Positions 1-8,082 are shown, counted from the stretch's first letter. The stretch: 64,000 bases of DNA from Mesostigma viride (GCA_009746045.1 RPFO01000041.1:5829323-5893322), one strand, 5' to 3'. Made by a program: numbers and translations. The notes: generated by a model from the letters alone, not told the origin.

Positions 1-247
1 ACCTGCGCTGGGCTATGGAGTGCGTGGCCGGCGTCGCGTAATCCGAATACCCTCCTGCGTTCAAATCGCCTCCCGGGACGGGGGTCGATTCGACCGCGGT
101 CAGGTCTCGCATAGGACACGTGAACCCGCCTTGGTGCGCGGAGTGCTTCCGCGACTTTCGAGCGTGGGAGGCGCACGTCTTGTAGCCCTTTCGGGCGGCG
201 TTGTTGCATTTGTGATTGTCCTTGGTCTTCGCACTGCACTGTGCCAT
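1..247 (-). CDS. Cys3-His mini-domain protein, 3' part cut by window edge
   Basis: Open reading frame from an ATG at 245-247 running off the left edge of the window (82 codons seen). The first ~28 residues hold a pattern C-x9-C-x10-C-x2-H (C4, C14, C25, H28) with the intervening motif typical of short viral zinc-binding N-terminal domains, similar in layout to DUF5763-type families. The same pattern opens at least four other proteins in this window (4635-5060, 6279-8081, 9493-9933 and the 5' fragment 15124-15351), so this is a paralogous family with unrelated C-terminal tails. Here the tail is rich in Gly, Pro, Ser and Thr and has no recognisable domain. Zinc binding is inferred; the function is unknown. 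Confidence 0.65.
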   Translation of the reverse strand, partial: MAQCSAKTKDNHKCNNAARKGYKTCASHARKSRKHSAHQGGFTCPMRDLTAVESTPVPGGDLNAGGYSDYATPATHSIAQRR

Positions 248-280
248 GTGGTTGTATAAGAAAGTTCTAGAAAATTTCGA

Positions 281-352
281 TGTTCTGGGCGAGATTCGAA
301 CTCGCGACTTTCGGTTCATAAGGCCGACGCTCTTCCACTGAGCTACCAGAAC
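281..352 (-). tRNA. tRNA-Ile (anticodon UAU)
   Basis: The minus strand folds as a full cloverleaf: acceptor GTTCTGG paired with CCAGAAC, discriminator A at 281, D-arm GCTC/GAGC, T-stem GCGAG/CTCGC around the loop TTCGAAT, and an anticodon loop CTTATGA giving UAU, which reads the rare AUA isoleucine codon. The anticodon stem has four Watson-Crick pairs and one C-A mismatch next to the loop. No CCA is encoded and no intron is visible. It lies between two viral-looking genes; large DNA viruses often carry such tRNAs to supplement the host, but a host origin cannot be excluded. Confidence 0.85.
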
Positions 353-360
353 GTTCACGT

Positions 361-394
361 GGCGGTTACGAATCCGGAGAGATTTGTAACCGCC
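361..394. other. 9-bp perfect inverted repeat (hairpin) beside the tRNA
   Basis: GGCGGTTAC at 361-369 is the exact reverse complement of GTAACCGCC at 386-394, with a 16-base loop. It starts 8 bases past the 5' end of the tRNA gene (which runs on the minus strand). It could be a transcript-end hairpin of the kind known between giant-virus genes, or part of a promoter. The related string GTTTGTAACCGCC recurs at 3726-3738. Confidence 0.4.
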
Positions 395-609
395 GGAGAG
401 GGTCAGTAGAGCAAAGGATAAAAGGGCGACCACGAAAGGGAGACGCAGCGGACACAGTGACGCAAAAACCAAAACAAGCCATGAAAGGCGCGAATCTGAA
501 ACTCGCCATGAAGGAGTGGGACGACATGCTGCCAAAAACGAAAACGTGAGTGAGTTTGTGCGTTTTTTTGAATCGAGAACCAAAGCGTTGGATCCAAACA
601 CTCGTTCGC

Positions 610-798
610 TTACCACGGTTCGCCCGGGTTGCCGCTTACGTACCGTTCCTCCTCGCGCAGGGTTTTGAAGGAAGTTCCAGACGCGCCTCGTCCGCTCGGG
701 TTCTGGTGGATGAACGCGAAAGAGCGGAATGACATCGTTCTGGCGATGAGAAACGTCATAAGGAACATGGAAGAAGCGGCAAACAGAGCGATGGCCAT
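610..798 (-). CDS. small single-pass membrane protein, unknown
   Basis: 62-residue protein from the ATG at 796-798. Residues 1-25 form a hydrophobic N-terminal helix (starting MAIALFAASSMFL), followed by a polar basic tail, an architecture repeated by many short proteins in this window (40963-41076, 42186-42398, 19993-20259). A longer frame on the other strand (629-925) is also open, so the strand choice is not certain; the membrane-protein pattern favours this one. No function can be assigned. Confidence 0.45.
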   Translation of the reverse strand: MAIALFAASSMFLMTFLIARTMSFRSFAFIHQNPSGRGASGTSFKTLREEERYVSGNPGEPW

Positions 799-1350
799 GA
801 AAACGCCCCCTGAAGTGTGCAAACGCCTACACTCAATCGATGAAAACCGCGCCGTTATTTGGAACGCGGTGGCGGAGGGTTTTTGCGGTGTGACGGACGA
901 GTGCAGCTGCGTCCGTCTTGTCTAGCTGCTCGGCGGCCCGTAGGAGGGCGTCGATAGCAAGAGAGGCTTTTCAGAAAAGGGCAGGAGTCGCCAGCCTCGG
1001 GCGAGATTGAATCTTTGATAATATTCATACATCAAGCAAAAATATTTTTCATTTTGAACGAGCGGAATCGACTCGGTGGATGAGTTCAATTGTGTACTTT
1101 TATTATGAATTGAATAATGAATCCGTTAAATCATTCTTGCCCACACAATGCATTCCATCACCGGAACGATATACGCTCTTGGATTCAATGAGATCTAAGA
1201 CTCGCATGACACGCTGGCAAACTTGCGTTTAGATACCGCCGTCTCGCGGTTGGGGCGCACCTCCACACTTTTATCCATAGTCAACTCAATACCCAGGGAG
1301 TCGCATGCGTCCAGTTGATGAAATAGGTAAAGTCTAGACAGGCACACTCG
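799..1350. other. intergenic stretch without a supported gene
   Basis: No open frame with recognisable content. The stretch 1010-1140 is markedly AT-rich against GC-rich surroundings. Nothing else could be identified. Confidence 0.5.
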
Positions 1351-2124
1351 TCACTCCTCGTCCGAGTTCATAGCAACATTGCAAATATTAGGATGTTGCA
1401 GCTCGATATCCTCGTCGAGGGTGAGTTCCACCTTGTACAGATCGCAGAGTTCCTTCAGAGCGAGAAGCCTCTCCACGGTCACGTTGGGCGTTTTGGATGT
1501 ACGAAATACGTGCAGCCGTTTCGCGTATCCCGGATAGTCCATGGCGTATCCGAGCACCTGACCCACGCCTTGGAACGCCTGGCTGAACTCCTTCACCTCG
1601 ATCACGACCTTGGGGTCGTGGCAGAGGATGTCTATCAGGCCAGAACGGGTCTTCACTTCGCGCTCTCCCTTTAGCTCTTCCGCGAGCTGGGCCTGGATGT
1701 CCTTCTCTCCGCATCTGTAGCGCTTCTTAGAACCGGGCTTGCAGCAAATTTGAAGGAGCTCGTTTAAATCGCAGGCGGTCTTGAGTTTTTCCGCGCACTC
1801 GTGCGTGGTGGTCGGTAGGATGGTGACGATGCGTTTCAAGTGTTCGAGGTCGGCGACGGGCGTCTCTCGCTGCCCGCCCCCGGGGAATTTGAATTTTAAA
1901 CACGTTGACACTTCCGGGTGCTCTTTCTCGATACGCGAGAACGTGACACTTGCCATGCGGGCCGCATTAGGCTTCGGGGTTCCGTCTTCATCGCAAAACG
2001 AGATGCATGTTATTGTATCGATGACCGAAAAATACCCGTGCGGATTGGCTCGCATTTTTTTAGCAAACCGGGGATGGTCGTCAACCCCGTCCGACGGGGA
2101 GAGGTAGCTGACGACCTCGGACAT
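1351..2124 (-). CDS. Bro-N-like domain plus PD-(D/E)XK nuclease-like protein
   Basis: 257 residues. The N-terminal half (about 30-105) has the look of a Bro-N/anti-repressor type DNA-binding domain, with an FSVIDTITCI start and the segment KFPGGGQRETPVADLEHL characteristic of such viral proteins. The C-terminal half (about 138-235) matches a PD-(D/E)XK nuclease core: acidic helix with E149/E150, then D165 in GLIDIL and E176-x-K178 in VVIEVK, followed by GVGQVLGY. The same C-terminal domain occurs in 25444-26091 and 28399-28816 with a different N-terminal domain. A DNA-processing or DNA-binding role is inferred; homing or recombination are possibilities. Confidence 0.65.
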   Translation of the reverse strand: MSEVVSYLSPSDGVDDHPRFAKKMRANPHGYFSVIDTITCISFCDEDGTPKPNAARMASVTFSRIEKEHPEVSTCLKFKFPGGGQRETPVADLEHLKRIVTILPTTTHECAEKLKTACDLNELLQICCKPGSKKRYRCGEKDIQAQLAEELKGEREVKTRSGLIDILCHDPKVVIEVKEFSQAFQGVGQVLGYAMDYPGYAKRLHVFRTSKTPNVTVERLLALKELCDLYKVELTLDEDIELQHPNICNVAMNSDEE

Positions 2125-2239
2125 GGTTGCATGTTCTGGCGTGAGACCTGCTATTCATAGAGAATAAAGAGGTTCGTCGACGAACGCGGTCGAAGCGTCT
2201 CAAACCGTGGAACCGTTCAGAGCGCCGCGCCAGTCCGGA

Positions 2240-2503
2240 TCAGTCGAGTTCGGCGCCGAGGTAGTTGCGGCAGAGGATGCGCATATTCTCTCGCTGCTCC
2301 TCGTTTTGGACAGGCAGTTTCCTAAGAATGGCGACCATCGCCGACGGTTTGCAAACGGGGGTAAACGTCCCCCCCTCCTCCTCGACGTACGTCACGAGCT
2401 TTTGCAGCTCGGGATTGTCCCTCAACACTGTGTCAAGGATCGCGTTAAACGCCGCCGCGGTCTCCTTGTCGTAGGAGGGTGCAGGGAGAACGGGTCGAGA
2501 CAT
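2240..2503 (-). CDS. small hypothetical viral protein (87 aa)
   Basis: Start taken at the ATG 2501-2503, because the in-frame upstream extension has a different, Arg/Ser-rich composition. The 87-residue product is mostly helical and hydrophilic, with a run of acidic residues in the middle (YVEEEGG) and no transmembrane segment. It lies in the same orientation as its neighbours 1351-2124 and 2530-2739, with short spacers. I do not recognise the family. Confidence 0.5.
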   Translation of the reverse strand: MSRPVLPAPSYDKETAAAFNAILDTVLRDNPELQKLVTYVEEEGGTFTPVCKPSAMVAILRKLPVQNEEQRENMRILCRNYLGAELD

Positions 2504-2529
2504 CTTTACACGGGAATCGAACAAGTTTT

Positions 2530-2739
2530 TCAACGCTCGGAGGGTGAACCCTTCTTTTCCGCTGTCGCTTCGGCCTTTCGACGCTTCGACCAGTACCGGT
2601 TGTACCGAAACTCGATCACTCGCGCGAGACCCGCGGTCATTTTCGCGGGAGAACGCGGAGGCTCGGAAGGCGGAGAGTAGCGCGGGCCCGTCCAAAGGCC
2701 GGTCGGGGATCGCGGTTTAGGAGCGAAGCATGAAAACAT
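2530..2739 (-). CDS. small basic hypothetical protein
   Basis: 69 residues from the ATG at 2737-2739, stop 26 bases before the 2503 start. The N-terminal part is Pro/Ser-rich and the C-terminal part is strongly basic (RYNRYWSKRRKAEA), which would suit nucleic-acid binding. An internal start would give a 36-residue product. No family is recognised; coding status rests on compact packing with neighbours. Confidence 0.35.
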   Translation of the reverse strand: MFSCFAPKPRSPTGLWTGPRYSPPSEPPRSPAKMTAGLARVIEFRYNRYWSKRRKAEATAEKKGSPSER

Positions 2740-2752
2740 TCCGATTCCTACC

Positions 2753-3127
2753 TTAGGATTCGATATCTTCGTCCTCGGACTCCAAGGACCTCGTAAAGAG
2801 CATGGCGTACACGTTGGCGACGTTAAAACGCACGTAGCTGACGAGTAAAAACGCCAACACGCCCTTCACGAGCCCCGCGCGCACGAAACCAGGCACGAAG
2901 ATGACGCACGTGATCAGCAACTGCACGAAAAACGGTACGGACTTTACGAGGACCGTCTTGACGGTTTCTTCTTCCTGATCGATCTGCATCATTCTCGTCC
3001 ACGCGACGGAAACCGCGATCCAGATAAGGGGGGACACGATGATGTCGAAGATCTTCAGGCCGGATCCGAAGCATACGGACAGGAACGACGGCGCGCCAGA
3101 CGTTTGTAACTTCTCTTCGGGATTCAT
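2753..3127 (-). CDS. multi-pass membrane protein, unknown
   Basis: 124 residues from the ATG at 3125-3127. Three hydrophobic segments are visible: around residues 18-42 (FDIIVSPLIWIAVSVAW), 59-82 (FFVQLLITCVIFVPGF) and 88-110, then an acidic tail ending EDEDIES. The ATG lies about 30 bases downstream of the minus-strand AT-rich element CAGGTTTTTATACC at 3158-3171, which supports this start over the longer in-frame option. Probably a virion or virus-factory membrane protein by analogy with the many others here; not assigned to a family. Confidence 0.6.
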   Translation of the reverse strand: MNPEEKLQTSGAPSFLSVCFGSGLKIFDIIVSPLIWIAVSVAWTRMMQIDQEEETVKTVLVKSVPFFVQLLITCVIFVPGFVRAGLVKGVLAFLLVSYVRFNVANVYAMLFTRSLESEDEDIES

Positions 3128-3157
3128 CGCACGAGAGCCACACCTTCTGCTTAGATG

Positions 3158-3171
3158 GTATAAAAACCTGA
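3158..3171 (-). promoter_or_regulatory. TATA-like promoter element upstream of 2753-3127
   Basis: GGTATAAAAACCTG on the plus strand (CAGGTTTTTATACC on the minus strand) lies 30 bases upstream of the minus-strand start. The same 14-mer occurs at 3759-3772. The core TATAAAAACC also precedes the OTU genes at 10176 and 15594. Confidence 0.5.
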
Positions 3172-3241
3172 CACCCGGCGAATGCTCTATCCAGGGGGAG
3201 GTGCTTCTCGCGAGCGACGCGTCAGATGACGTCATCCGAAG

Positions 3242-3583
3242 TTAAGACGGCGGCATCGGAGCCTGTGGAAGAAATTCCGCGTCCCGGCTTAAGGAGGGGT
3301 GAGCCCATCGCCATATCTCCGGCAGCGGCGACCCCTTGAGGTTGCAGAGTATGAGCAGGGCGTCCAGACTCATGCGTTCGTACCAGCGCACGCCTTCATC
3401 CATAGCCTCCTCTCCGCATTCTCGGCACGCGATGTGCGGCGGGAACACCTGCAGCCCTTCTGGGTACAAGTAATGCACGTACAAGTGCACCAGCTCGCCC
3501 TCGCAGGATTTCCACGCCTTCTCGAGATCCACTTGGCCGCCGCAACGGTAACACGTCAGCATCTGGTCCAAACGGATAGACAT
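3242..3583 (-). CDS. zinc-ribbon-like protein, weak similarity to RNA polymerase subunit RPB10
   Basis: 113 residues from the ATG at 3581-3583. Two Cys pairs are visible: C-x2-CG near residue 10 (LTCYRCGGQV) and C-x2-CG near residue 54 (ACRECGEE), followed by a basic/hydrophobic helix RWYERMSLDALLIL. RPB10 also begins with CxxCG and ends with a helix after a second Cys pair, but the usual adjacent Cys-Cys of RPB10 is absent and the spacing is longer, so the assignment is tentative. Any two-pair zinc ribbon would fit. The longer frame upstream lacks conserved features. Confidence 0.4.
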   Translation of the reverse strand: MSIRLDQMLTCYRCGGQVDLEKAWKSCEGELVHLYVHYLYPEGLQVFPPHIACRECGEEAMDEGVRWYERMSLDALLILCNLKGSPLPEIWRWAHPSLSRDAEFLPQAPMPPS

Positions 3584-3689
3584 GCCGTGACGTAAAAAAA
3601 ACGGAGAAAAATCCGGGACGGAACGAACGCGCTCCAAGGAGGCGAAGGGGCGCCACGTGGCGTTACCACGATGGATGGTTTGGAGCAAG

Positions 3690-3775
3690 AATGACACACG
3701 AGAAAGAGTCGGCGCGGCGCTAAACGTTTGTAACCGCCTTTCGGGACTCGTCTGCCAAGAAGGTATAAAAACCTG
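3690..3775. repeat. degenerate copy of the promoter and 5' end of 2753-3127
   Basis: This segment shares blocks with 3070-3172: ACGTTTGTAAC, then TCGGGA, then GGTATAAAAACCTG at 3759-3772. The plus-strand TATAAAAACC copy sits about 100 bases upstream of the ATG at 3865 and may serve that gene, while the minus-strand reading resembles the leader and first codons of the membrane-protein gene. It looks like a partial local duplication of a promoter region. Confidence 0.4.
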
Positions 3776-3864
3776 CGAGTGACGCCTTCTCGTCTCACCT
3801 CGTTCTCTCTCTCTCTCACACACACACAGAAGCGCTCTCACTCTCTCCTTCTCGAGCCGCAACC

Positions 3865-4638
3865 ATGATGAAAGTTTCTAACGAGCTCGCCGAGGCTGTC
3901 GAAGCGGTCAAGCTCATCATGGATGGAAGCATCATGGGGATCGACGTACCTCGTCGAATTTTCGCTGTTTTGGAGTCGCACACAACAAACTCTCGGCTCC
4001 TCGGCGTTCCGGAAGCTCTGATACAAAAGCTGGGACAAGCGTTCATGTGCAATCTCTTGACGACAGAGGGGTCCACGAGATTCATCGTGGACGCGATCCT
4101 CTCTTGCTTGAACGAAGCGCCTCTTTCAGGGAACGCGGGGGTTTCCATCTCTCCTTCGCAGTGGACGCTTCTTTTTGACGCCGTTTCCCAATCGCTCGCC
4201 CCGAACATGGGAGACACAAAGACGGAGACGAAAGAGGGCGTGGACGCGTTGTTCGCCATGCTGAAGGACGAAAACCTGGACTCGTACCTCTCGATCGTTA
4301 AAGAGCACGGCCAGCTTCACGCTCTCGCCCGTTGTTTCAACAGCGCCGTAACGGCTCCGAGCCGCATCAACTCCGCTTTGTTGAGAGTGGGCCTCGCCGC
4401 GACGATGGCGAACGTCGGGATCGATTTCGTGGCCGTGAGCAGTTTGATACACATCGGTTCTGTCGTGCAGACGGGGCGGATCGTGAAGTCGTACGTCCAA
4501 GAGTTGGTGGAAGAGGTGATGGCGGCATCGAGGGCGGCTTACAACGCGAGCTCGCCGCACGGCGTGGACAAGCACAAGCCGTCGCCGGTGGCGATCGCCA
4601 TGGCGGACCTCATCGTGGCTGCGAACCCCGCGTTCTAA
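3865..4638 (+). CDS. hypothetical viral protein (257 aa)
   Basis: 257 residues from a double ATG at 3865, with a candidate TATA box about 100 bases upstream and a CT/CA-rich leader. The product is mostly helical, soluble and without obvious repeats or motifs; it ends NPAF. Its stop codon overlaps by four bases the stop of the convergent gene 4635-5060, the kind of packing seen throughout the viral part. A long antisense frame exists but is a shadow. I do not recognise the family. Confidence 0.6.
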   Translation: MMKVSNELAEAVEAVKLIMDGSIMGIDVPRRIFAVLESHTTNSRLLGVPEALIQKLGQAFMCNLLTTEGSTRFIVDAILSCLNEAPLSGNAGVSISPSQWTLLFDAVSQSLAPNMGDTKTETKEGVDALFAMLKDENLDSYLSIVKEHGQLHALARCFNSAVTAPSRINSALLRVGLAATMANVGIDFVAVSSLIHIGSVVQTGRIVKSYVQELVEEVMAASRAAYNASSPHGVDKHKPSPVAIAMADLIVAANPAF

Positions 4639-5060
4639 TCGTCCTGGCCGTTGGCCCCGTACACGGGCTTCCACTCGGCCCCTTGCTGCCCTGGTGGAAG
4701 CTGGGCTTGTTTATTTAAGATGGCCCGGTTCATCGCCGCAATGGCTGCCCTCTCGTTTGGGCTAAAGTTGTACTCGGTTCGCGGCGGGGCTGGGCGCGGA
4801 GTTTCTCTAACTGGCGGTGGTTCATCTGAAATAGTAATCTGGACATCATCCGTTACAATGGGTCGGGAAGTGTCCTGAAGTTGTTCGTTCGTGCGCTTAA
4901 CACCTCTATGAGGTGTATTTTCATAAACTGTCCCTCTCACCCGGTGCCTCCTGGCCTTCTTGGCGCCCGTCTTGTGGACCGCGCACCGTTTGGAACGAGG
5001 CGCGCAAGAGCGTTTGCAGTTGTCGCCTCTCAGCGTTTTCGCGTTGCAAGTGTGGGCCAT
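4635..5060 (-). CDS. Cys3-His mini-domain protein with disordered tail
   Basis: 141 residues from the ATG at 5058-5060. Residues 1-30 carry the family pattern C-x9-C...C-x2-H (MAHTCNAKTLRGDNCKRSC then KRCAVH), followed by a basic stretch KKARRHRVRGT also found in 9493-9933, then a Pro/Arg/Thr-rich, probably disordered tail ending NGQDD. It probably binds one zinc ion. The shared basic RHRVRGT box suggests these family members share a localisation or nucleic-acid-binding signal. Function unknown. Confidence 0.65.
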   Translation of the reverse strand: MAHTCNAKTLRGDNCKRSCAPRSKRCAVHKTGAKKARRHRVRGTVYENTPHRGVKRTNEQLQDTSRPIVTDDVQITISDEPPPVRETPRPAPPRTEYNFSPNERAAIAAMNRAILNKQAQLPPGQQGAEWKPVYGANGQDD

Positions 5061-5077
5061 TGTATATTCTCCAGTGA

Positions 5078-5221
5078 CTAAAATAATTTAGCGTTCAGCT
5101 CTTTGCACTTGTCGAAGACGTGCCCGTTGATTCGGAGCCGCTTCAACCGTTTGCCGCTCTTCGCCGCCACCGCGGGGGCGGGTGGATCCGTTACAGGCTT
5201 TACGGGGTCTTGGGATGTCAT
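5078..5221 (-). CDS. very small basic protein (47 aa)
   Basis: A 47-residue frame from the ATG at 5219-5221 to TAG at 5078-5080, fitting exactly in the space before the 5060 start. The N-terminal half is Pro/Ala-rich and the second half basic (SGKRLKRLRINGHVFDK). It is short enough to be missed by usual length cut-offs; tight placement and even composition support it. Function unknown. Confidence 0.4.
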   Translation of the reverse strand: MTSQDPVKPVTDPPAPAVAAKSGKRLKRLRINGHVFDKCKELNAKLF

Positions 5222-5287
5222 TCTATTTATAATGAACAAACACAATATCACAGCACCGACATGGATGTATATTTTACAAACGCAATA

Positions 5288-5623
5288 TCAATTGGTCAGA
5301 AAATTGTCCATGAACACTGTGTTCATTAAGTTCTCGTTCCTGTCTGCTTCCAAGAGAATATTGAGTTTTTTCTCATCGACGTATTTCCGGCCCGCGACGT
5401 GAGCCCCCGCGCCAGCTCCCACTACGGCGCCGGCGAGTGCGGTGCCGGTAGGCAAGAGCCAGCTCAGTTTGCTTGTCGCACCGGAAACAGCGAAAGGGTC
5501 AAAGTTAGATGCCCAGATCGCGGTTTTTGTGGGATATTTCCAGTACCAAGGTTGTTTGTCGGCCCATTCGCTCGCAAGAAGTTTGGTTCCGTGTCCTGAA
5601 GGCATAAACGGCAATGCTACCAT
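5288..5623 (-). CDS. small membrane-associated protein with Gly/Ala helix
   Basis: 111 residues. A hydrophobic Gly/Ala-rich stretch near residues 54-77 (LLPTGTALAGAVVGAGAGA) could be a membrane helix with glycine-zipper spacing. The remainder is polar with a conserved-looking aromatic patch (KQPWYWKYP). The start overlaps the stop of 5617-6246 by seven bases, so the two are probably co-expressed. No family recognised. Confidence 0.55.
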   Translation of the reverse strand: MVALPFMPSGHGTKLLASEWADKQPWYWKYPTKTAIWASNFDPFAVSGATSKLSWLLPTGTALAGAVVGAGAGAHVAGRKYVDEKKLNILLEADRNENLMNTVFMDNFLTN

Positions 5624-6246
5624 GAGCCATACTCACGAATGAAGTCTAAAAACGCATCCACAAACTTCTCTCCAAAGTAGCCTTTCAACTTGTTTCGTAA
5701 TAATAATTTGTTCACTGGGGCCATGACTCCGGTCTCGGTGGCTACGAAGAAGGAAGCCAATAGTGTTCCGACCACAGTGACGCTTGAAGCTACCGTTCCC
5801 CAGGGGATCTTCTTGAACGCTTTTAAGGCCTTTGATCTCCACTTTTTCGGATCGCGTGTCAGTGTCACCAAAGAGCACAACTCTTTTTTTGTAAGGCTCT
5901 CGAGCTTCTGGACACTGATATTCGTAATCGCGTGCAGGTAGGAAACCAGACTCGCCCTGTCTGTCGAACTGTGGATAGACTTGGCGCAAGCGGCGAAGGC
6001 GACTTTGTCGATGATTTCGAACGTAAGAAGGCCGCACATCTGCTCGTTCGTCAACTGAGCGATGGTTTCTTTCGTGTGCTGCGGATTCGCCGCGAGCGCG
6101 AGAGATTCCGCCTCGCGGCGAGTGAGATGGTTCGAAAGCCCCGCGCAGTCCATGAGACTTTCAGGGTCAAAGAGCGCTTGAACCGGCGCTTTTTCATCCG
6201 GCGCTGTTTCAGCCCTGGCGCGATGTCTGCGTTTGTTCATCGCCAA
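5617..6246 (-). CDS. helical adaptor-like protein, paralogue of the middle of 6279-8081
   Basis: 209 residues. From about residue 30 onward it aligns with residues ~180-345 of the neighbouring 600-residue protein: SLMDCAGLSNHLTRREAE against SLMNCTGLSNSLQRKDAE, and both have two LT-x-E-x-LC style boxes (LTNEQMCGLL and LTKKELCSLV here) and the TRDP-x-x-W motif. A hydrophobic segment around residues 155-170 may be a membrane anchor. It lacks the Cys3-His domain present in its neighbour. The pair probably arose by local duplication. Function unknown. Confidence 0.6.
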   Translation of the reverse strand: MAMNKRRHRARAETAPDEKAPVQALFDPESLMDCAGLSNHLTRREAESLALAANPQHTKETIAQLTNEQMCGLLTFEIIDKVAFAACAKSIHSSTDRASLVSYLHAITNISVQKLESLTKKELCSLVTLTRDPKKWRSKALKAFKKIPWGTVASSVTVVGTLLASFFVATETGVMAPVNKLLLRNKLKGYFGEKFVDAFLDFIREYGSW

Positions 6247-6278
6247 GTCGTATCATTACCGGAGAAATAACCGCCCGC

Positions 6279-8081
6279 TCACGAACTCTTATTTCGTTTC
6301 CGCTGCACCGCTTCTAAACGGCGTTGGAAAGCATTCACGTCGTCCGGGACGACGGTACGCGGATCCGGGATCAAAGGATGAGACGCGAACACTTGATATG
6401 CAGAGTTCACGGCGGACGGGACGTACCCGGGGGCGGCGGTCTTGATGTTCGACACGGTGTCCTGTGCAGTCAGCATGAAGTTCTGACCCTGGGCGATGGC
6501 GGACTCTTTGGCGGATCTCGCGGCCTCCGCTGCCGCACCGGCTGCCTTTTTGGCCGCCGCGCGCCCAGCTCTTTTCGCGGCATTGGCGGCGGCCGTGCCC
6601 TTTTCTACGGCAACGCGCTGTGCTGTCGTTGCCAATTGCTTCCCTCGAGTGACCGCGGCGTTTTTAGCCTTCGACGCGGCTTCCATTCCAGCCGCTTTCG
6701 CCGACTCGCCAAGTTCGTACGCGCGGTTGACGGCGGCCGTTTTGTTGGAGTTGTAGTAGTCCTTGCCAGCTTGGAACGCCTGGCGAGACTTGTTCACGGC
6801 GGCCTTCCCCCCTGCGATGGCCGCGTTCTGAGCGCCTCGTTGGGCGTACGAGAAACCAACCAACCCTAGCAAGTTCGCGACCGTTGAAGTTACGGGATTG
6901 TTCGCTCCCCACTTCGCGGCCTTTTCCACCCACCTCGTAACGAAAGGGGGCGTGACGTCTTTGAACCACACCGAGGCTAGCTTGACGAATTCGAACGCGT
7001 TCACGAACATGATGCCGAACCATTTCAGGTTGTCGACGAAATGCCGGAATTTGTTGACGACCCATTCGGGGACTCCCTTGGACTTGAGTGTGTTGAGGAA
7101 CTTGTACAACTCGGCTTCCTCTCCCGTGTACGTCGCCACTAGCACTCCCGCGAGCATCCTGCCGGCCAGGTAAACGCCGAGGTGCTTCCACGGGAGTTTC
7201 TTCAGCCATTCGAACGCCGACCTAGTCCACGAAACGGGATCGCGCGTGGCGCCCACGACCATGCAAAGCTCCTCGTGCGTCAGCTCCTCCAACTTTTGGC
7301 GGTCCCCTCCGTACCTTGCGTTCAGGTATTCCACGAGTTGTTCCTTGGTGGAGTTGTCGAACACGTTTTTCGCGCAAAGGGAGAACGCGAACGTGTCGAT
7401 CAGTTCCTTCGAGATGATCGCGCACAGTTGCTGCTTCGAGAGTGTCTTGACGGACTCTTCCGTGTGCCCCACGTTCAAAAACACCGCGAGCTTTTCCGCG
7501 TCCTTTCGCTGAAGACTGTTCGACAACCCCGTGCAGTTCATCAGGCTGTCCGCCTGCTTGTCGAGCGCGTCTTCGAGGGCCGCGTCCGTATCTTGCGGGG
7601 CGAAATTCGCAATTTCCGGGCCACGAGTGGCGGCATCCGCGAGTTCCGGGCCGTGCGCGTCGCCGATCTCCGATTCCGGGTCGGACGCGTCGAGCATGCC
7701 GCTGTCTTCGAGGATTGATTTGGACGCCTCTTCGTGAAGTCGGTTGATCTTCTCGAGGAGCTCGAGGGACCCGGGAGGAGAGTACTGTTCTGCCCATTGG
7801 ATCGCCTCGTCTCCGAGTTCCGCGTCCGGCCGGTCGGCCACGCTGGGCTCCGCCGCCTTGTACATGCGGACGAGTTCCGCCACGGCCTCCTTGATCTCCG
7901 CAATCTTTTCCCTGGTCGCGCCTGGCAGTGTACTTGCCTCACCCTGACGCGGCCTGTGACGTGGACGAGCGCGGGCTCTGTGTACGTCGCGTTTGGAGTG
8001 GATCTTGCAGTACCCTTTCGTGACGGCCGTGTACGTACAACGGGCGCCGCGCGCCGTCGTTCCCTTGCACGTGGACTTCAT
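6279..8081 (-). CDS. 600-aa multidomain protein: Cys3-His domain, helical adaptor, Ala-rich helical tail
   Basis: Residues 1-28 form the Cys3-His mini-domain (CKGTTARGARC ... CKIH). Residues ~180-345 are the domain shared with 5617-6246, including LSKQQLCAII, LTHEELCMVV and TRDPVSW. Hydrophobic stretches around 300-315 and 395-415 may contact membrane. From ~430 to 560 the chain is a long Ala/Lys/Arg-rich amphipathic helix region (many AA-x-x-A steps), like DNA-packing or lipid-coating helices. The start is the second of two close ATGs, just after a TATAAAG box at 8087-8094. A virion-core or membrane-shaping role is plausible but unproven. Confidence 0.6.
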   Translation of the reverse strand: MKSTCKGTTARGARCTYTAVTKGYCKIHSKRDVHRARARPRHRPRQGEASTLPGATREKIAEIKEAVAELVRMYKAAEPSVADRPDAELGDEAIQWAEQYSPPGSLELLEKINRLHEEASKSILEDSGMLDASDPESEIGDAHGPELADAATRGPEIANFAPQDTDAALEDALDKQADSLMNCTGLSNSLQRKDAEKLAVFLNVGHTEESVKTLSKQQLCAIISKELIDTFAFSLCAKNVFDNSTKEQLVEYLNARYGGDRQKLEELTHEELCMVVGATRDPVSWTRSAFEWLKKLPWKHLGVYLAGRMLAGVLVATYTGEEAELYKFLNTLKSKGVPEWVVNKFRHFVDNLKWFGIMFVNAFEFVKLASVWFKDVTPPFVTRWVEKAAKWGANNPVTSTVANLLGLVGFSYAQRGAQNAAIAGGKAAVNKSRQAFQAGKDYYNSNKTAAVNRAYELGESAKAAGMEAASKAKNAAVTRGKQLATTAQRVAVEKGTAAANAAKRAGRAAAKKAAGAAAEAARSAKESAIAQGQNFMLTAQDTVSNIKTAAPGYVPSAVNSAYQVFASHPLIPDPRTVVPDDVNAFQRRLEAVQRKRNKSS

Positions 8082-8082
8082 T

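Noticed and set aside
629-925. 98-codon plus-strand frame opposite the small membrane protein
   Set aside because: Kept only as an alternative; the minus strand shows the helix-plus-tail pattern common to the region, but the choice is uncertain.
3816-4259. 147-codon minus-strand frame opposite 3865-4638
   Set aside because: Shadow frame; it runs into the CT/CA-rich leader of the plus-strand gene and has no domain.
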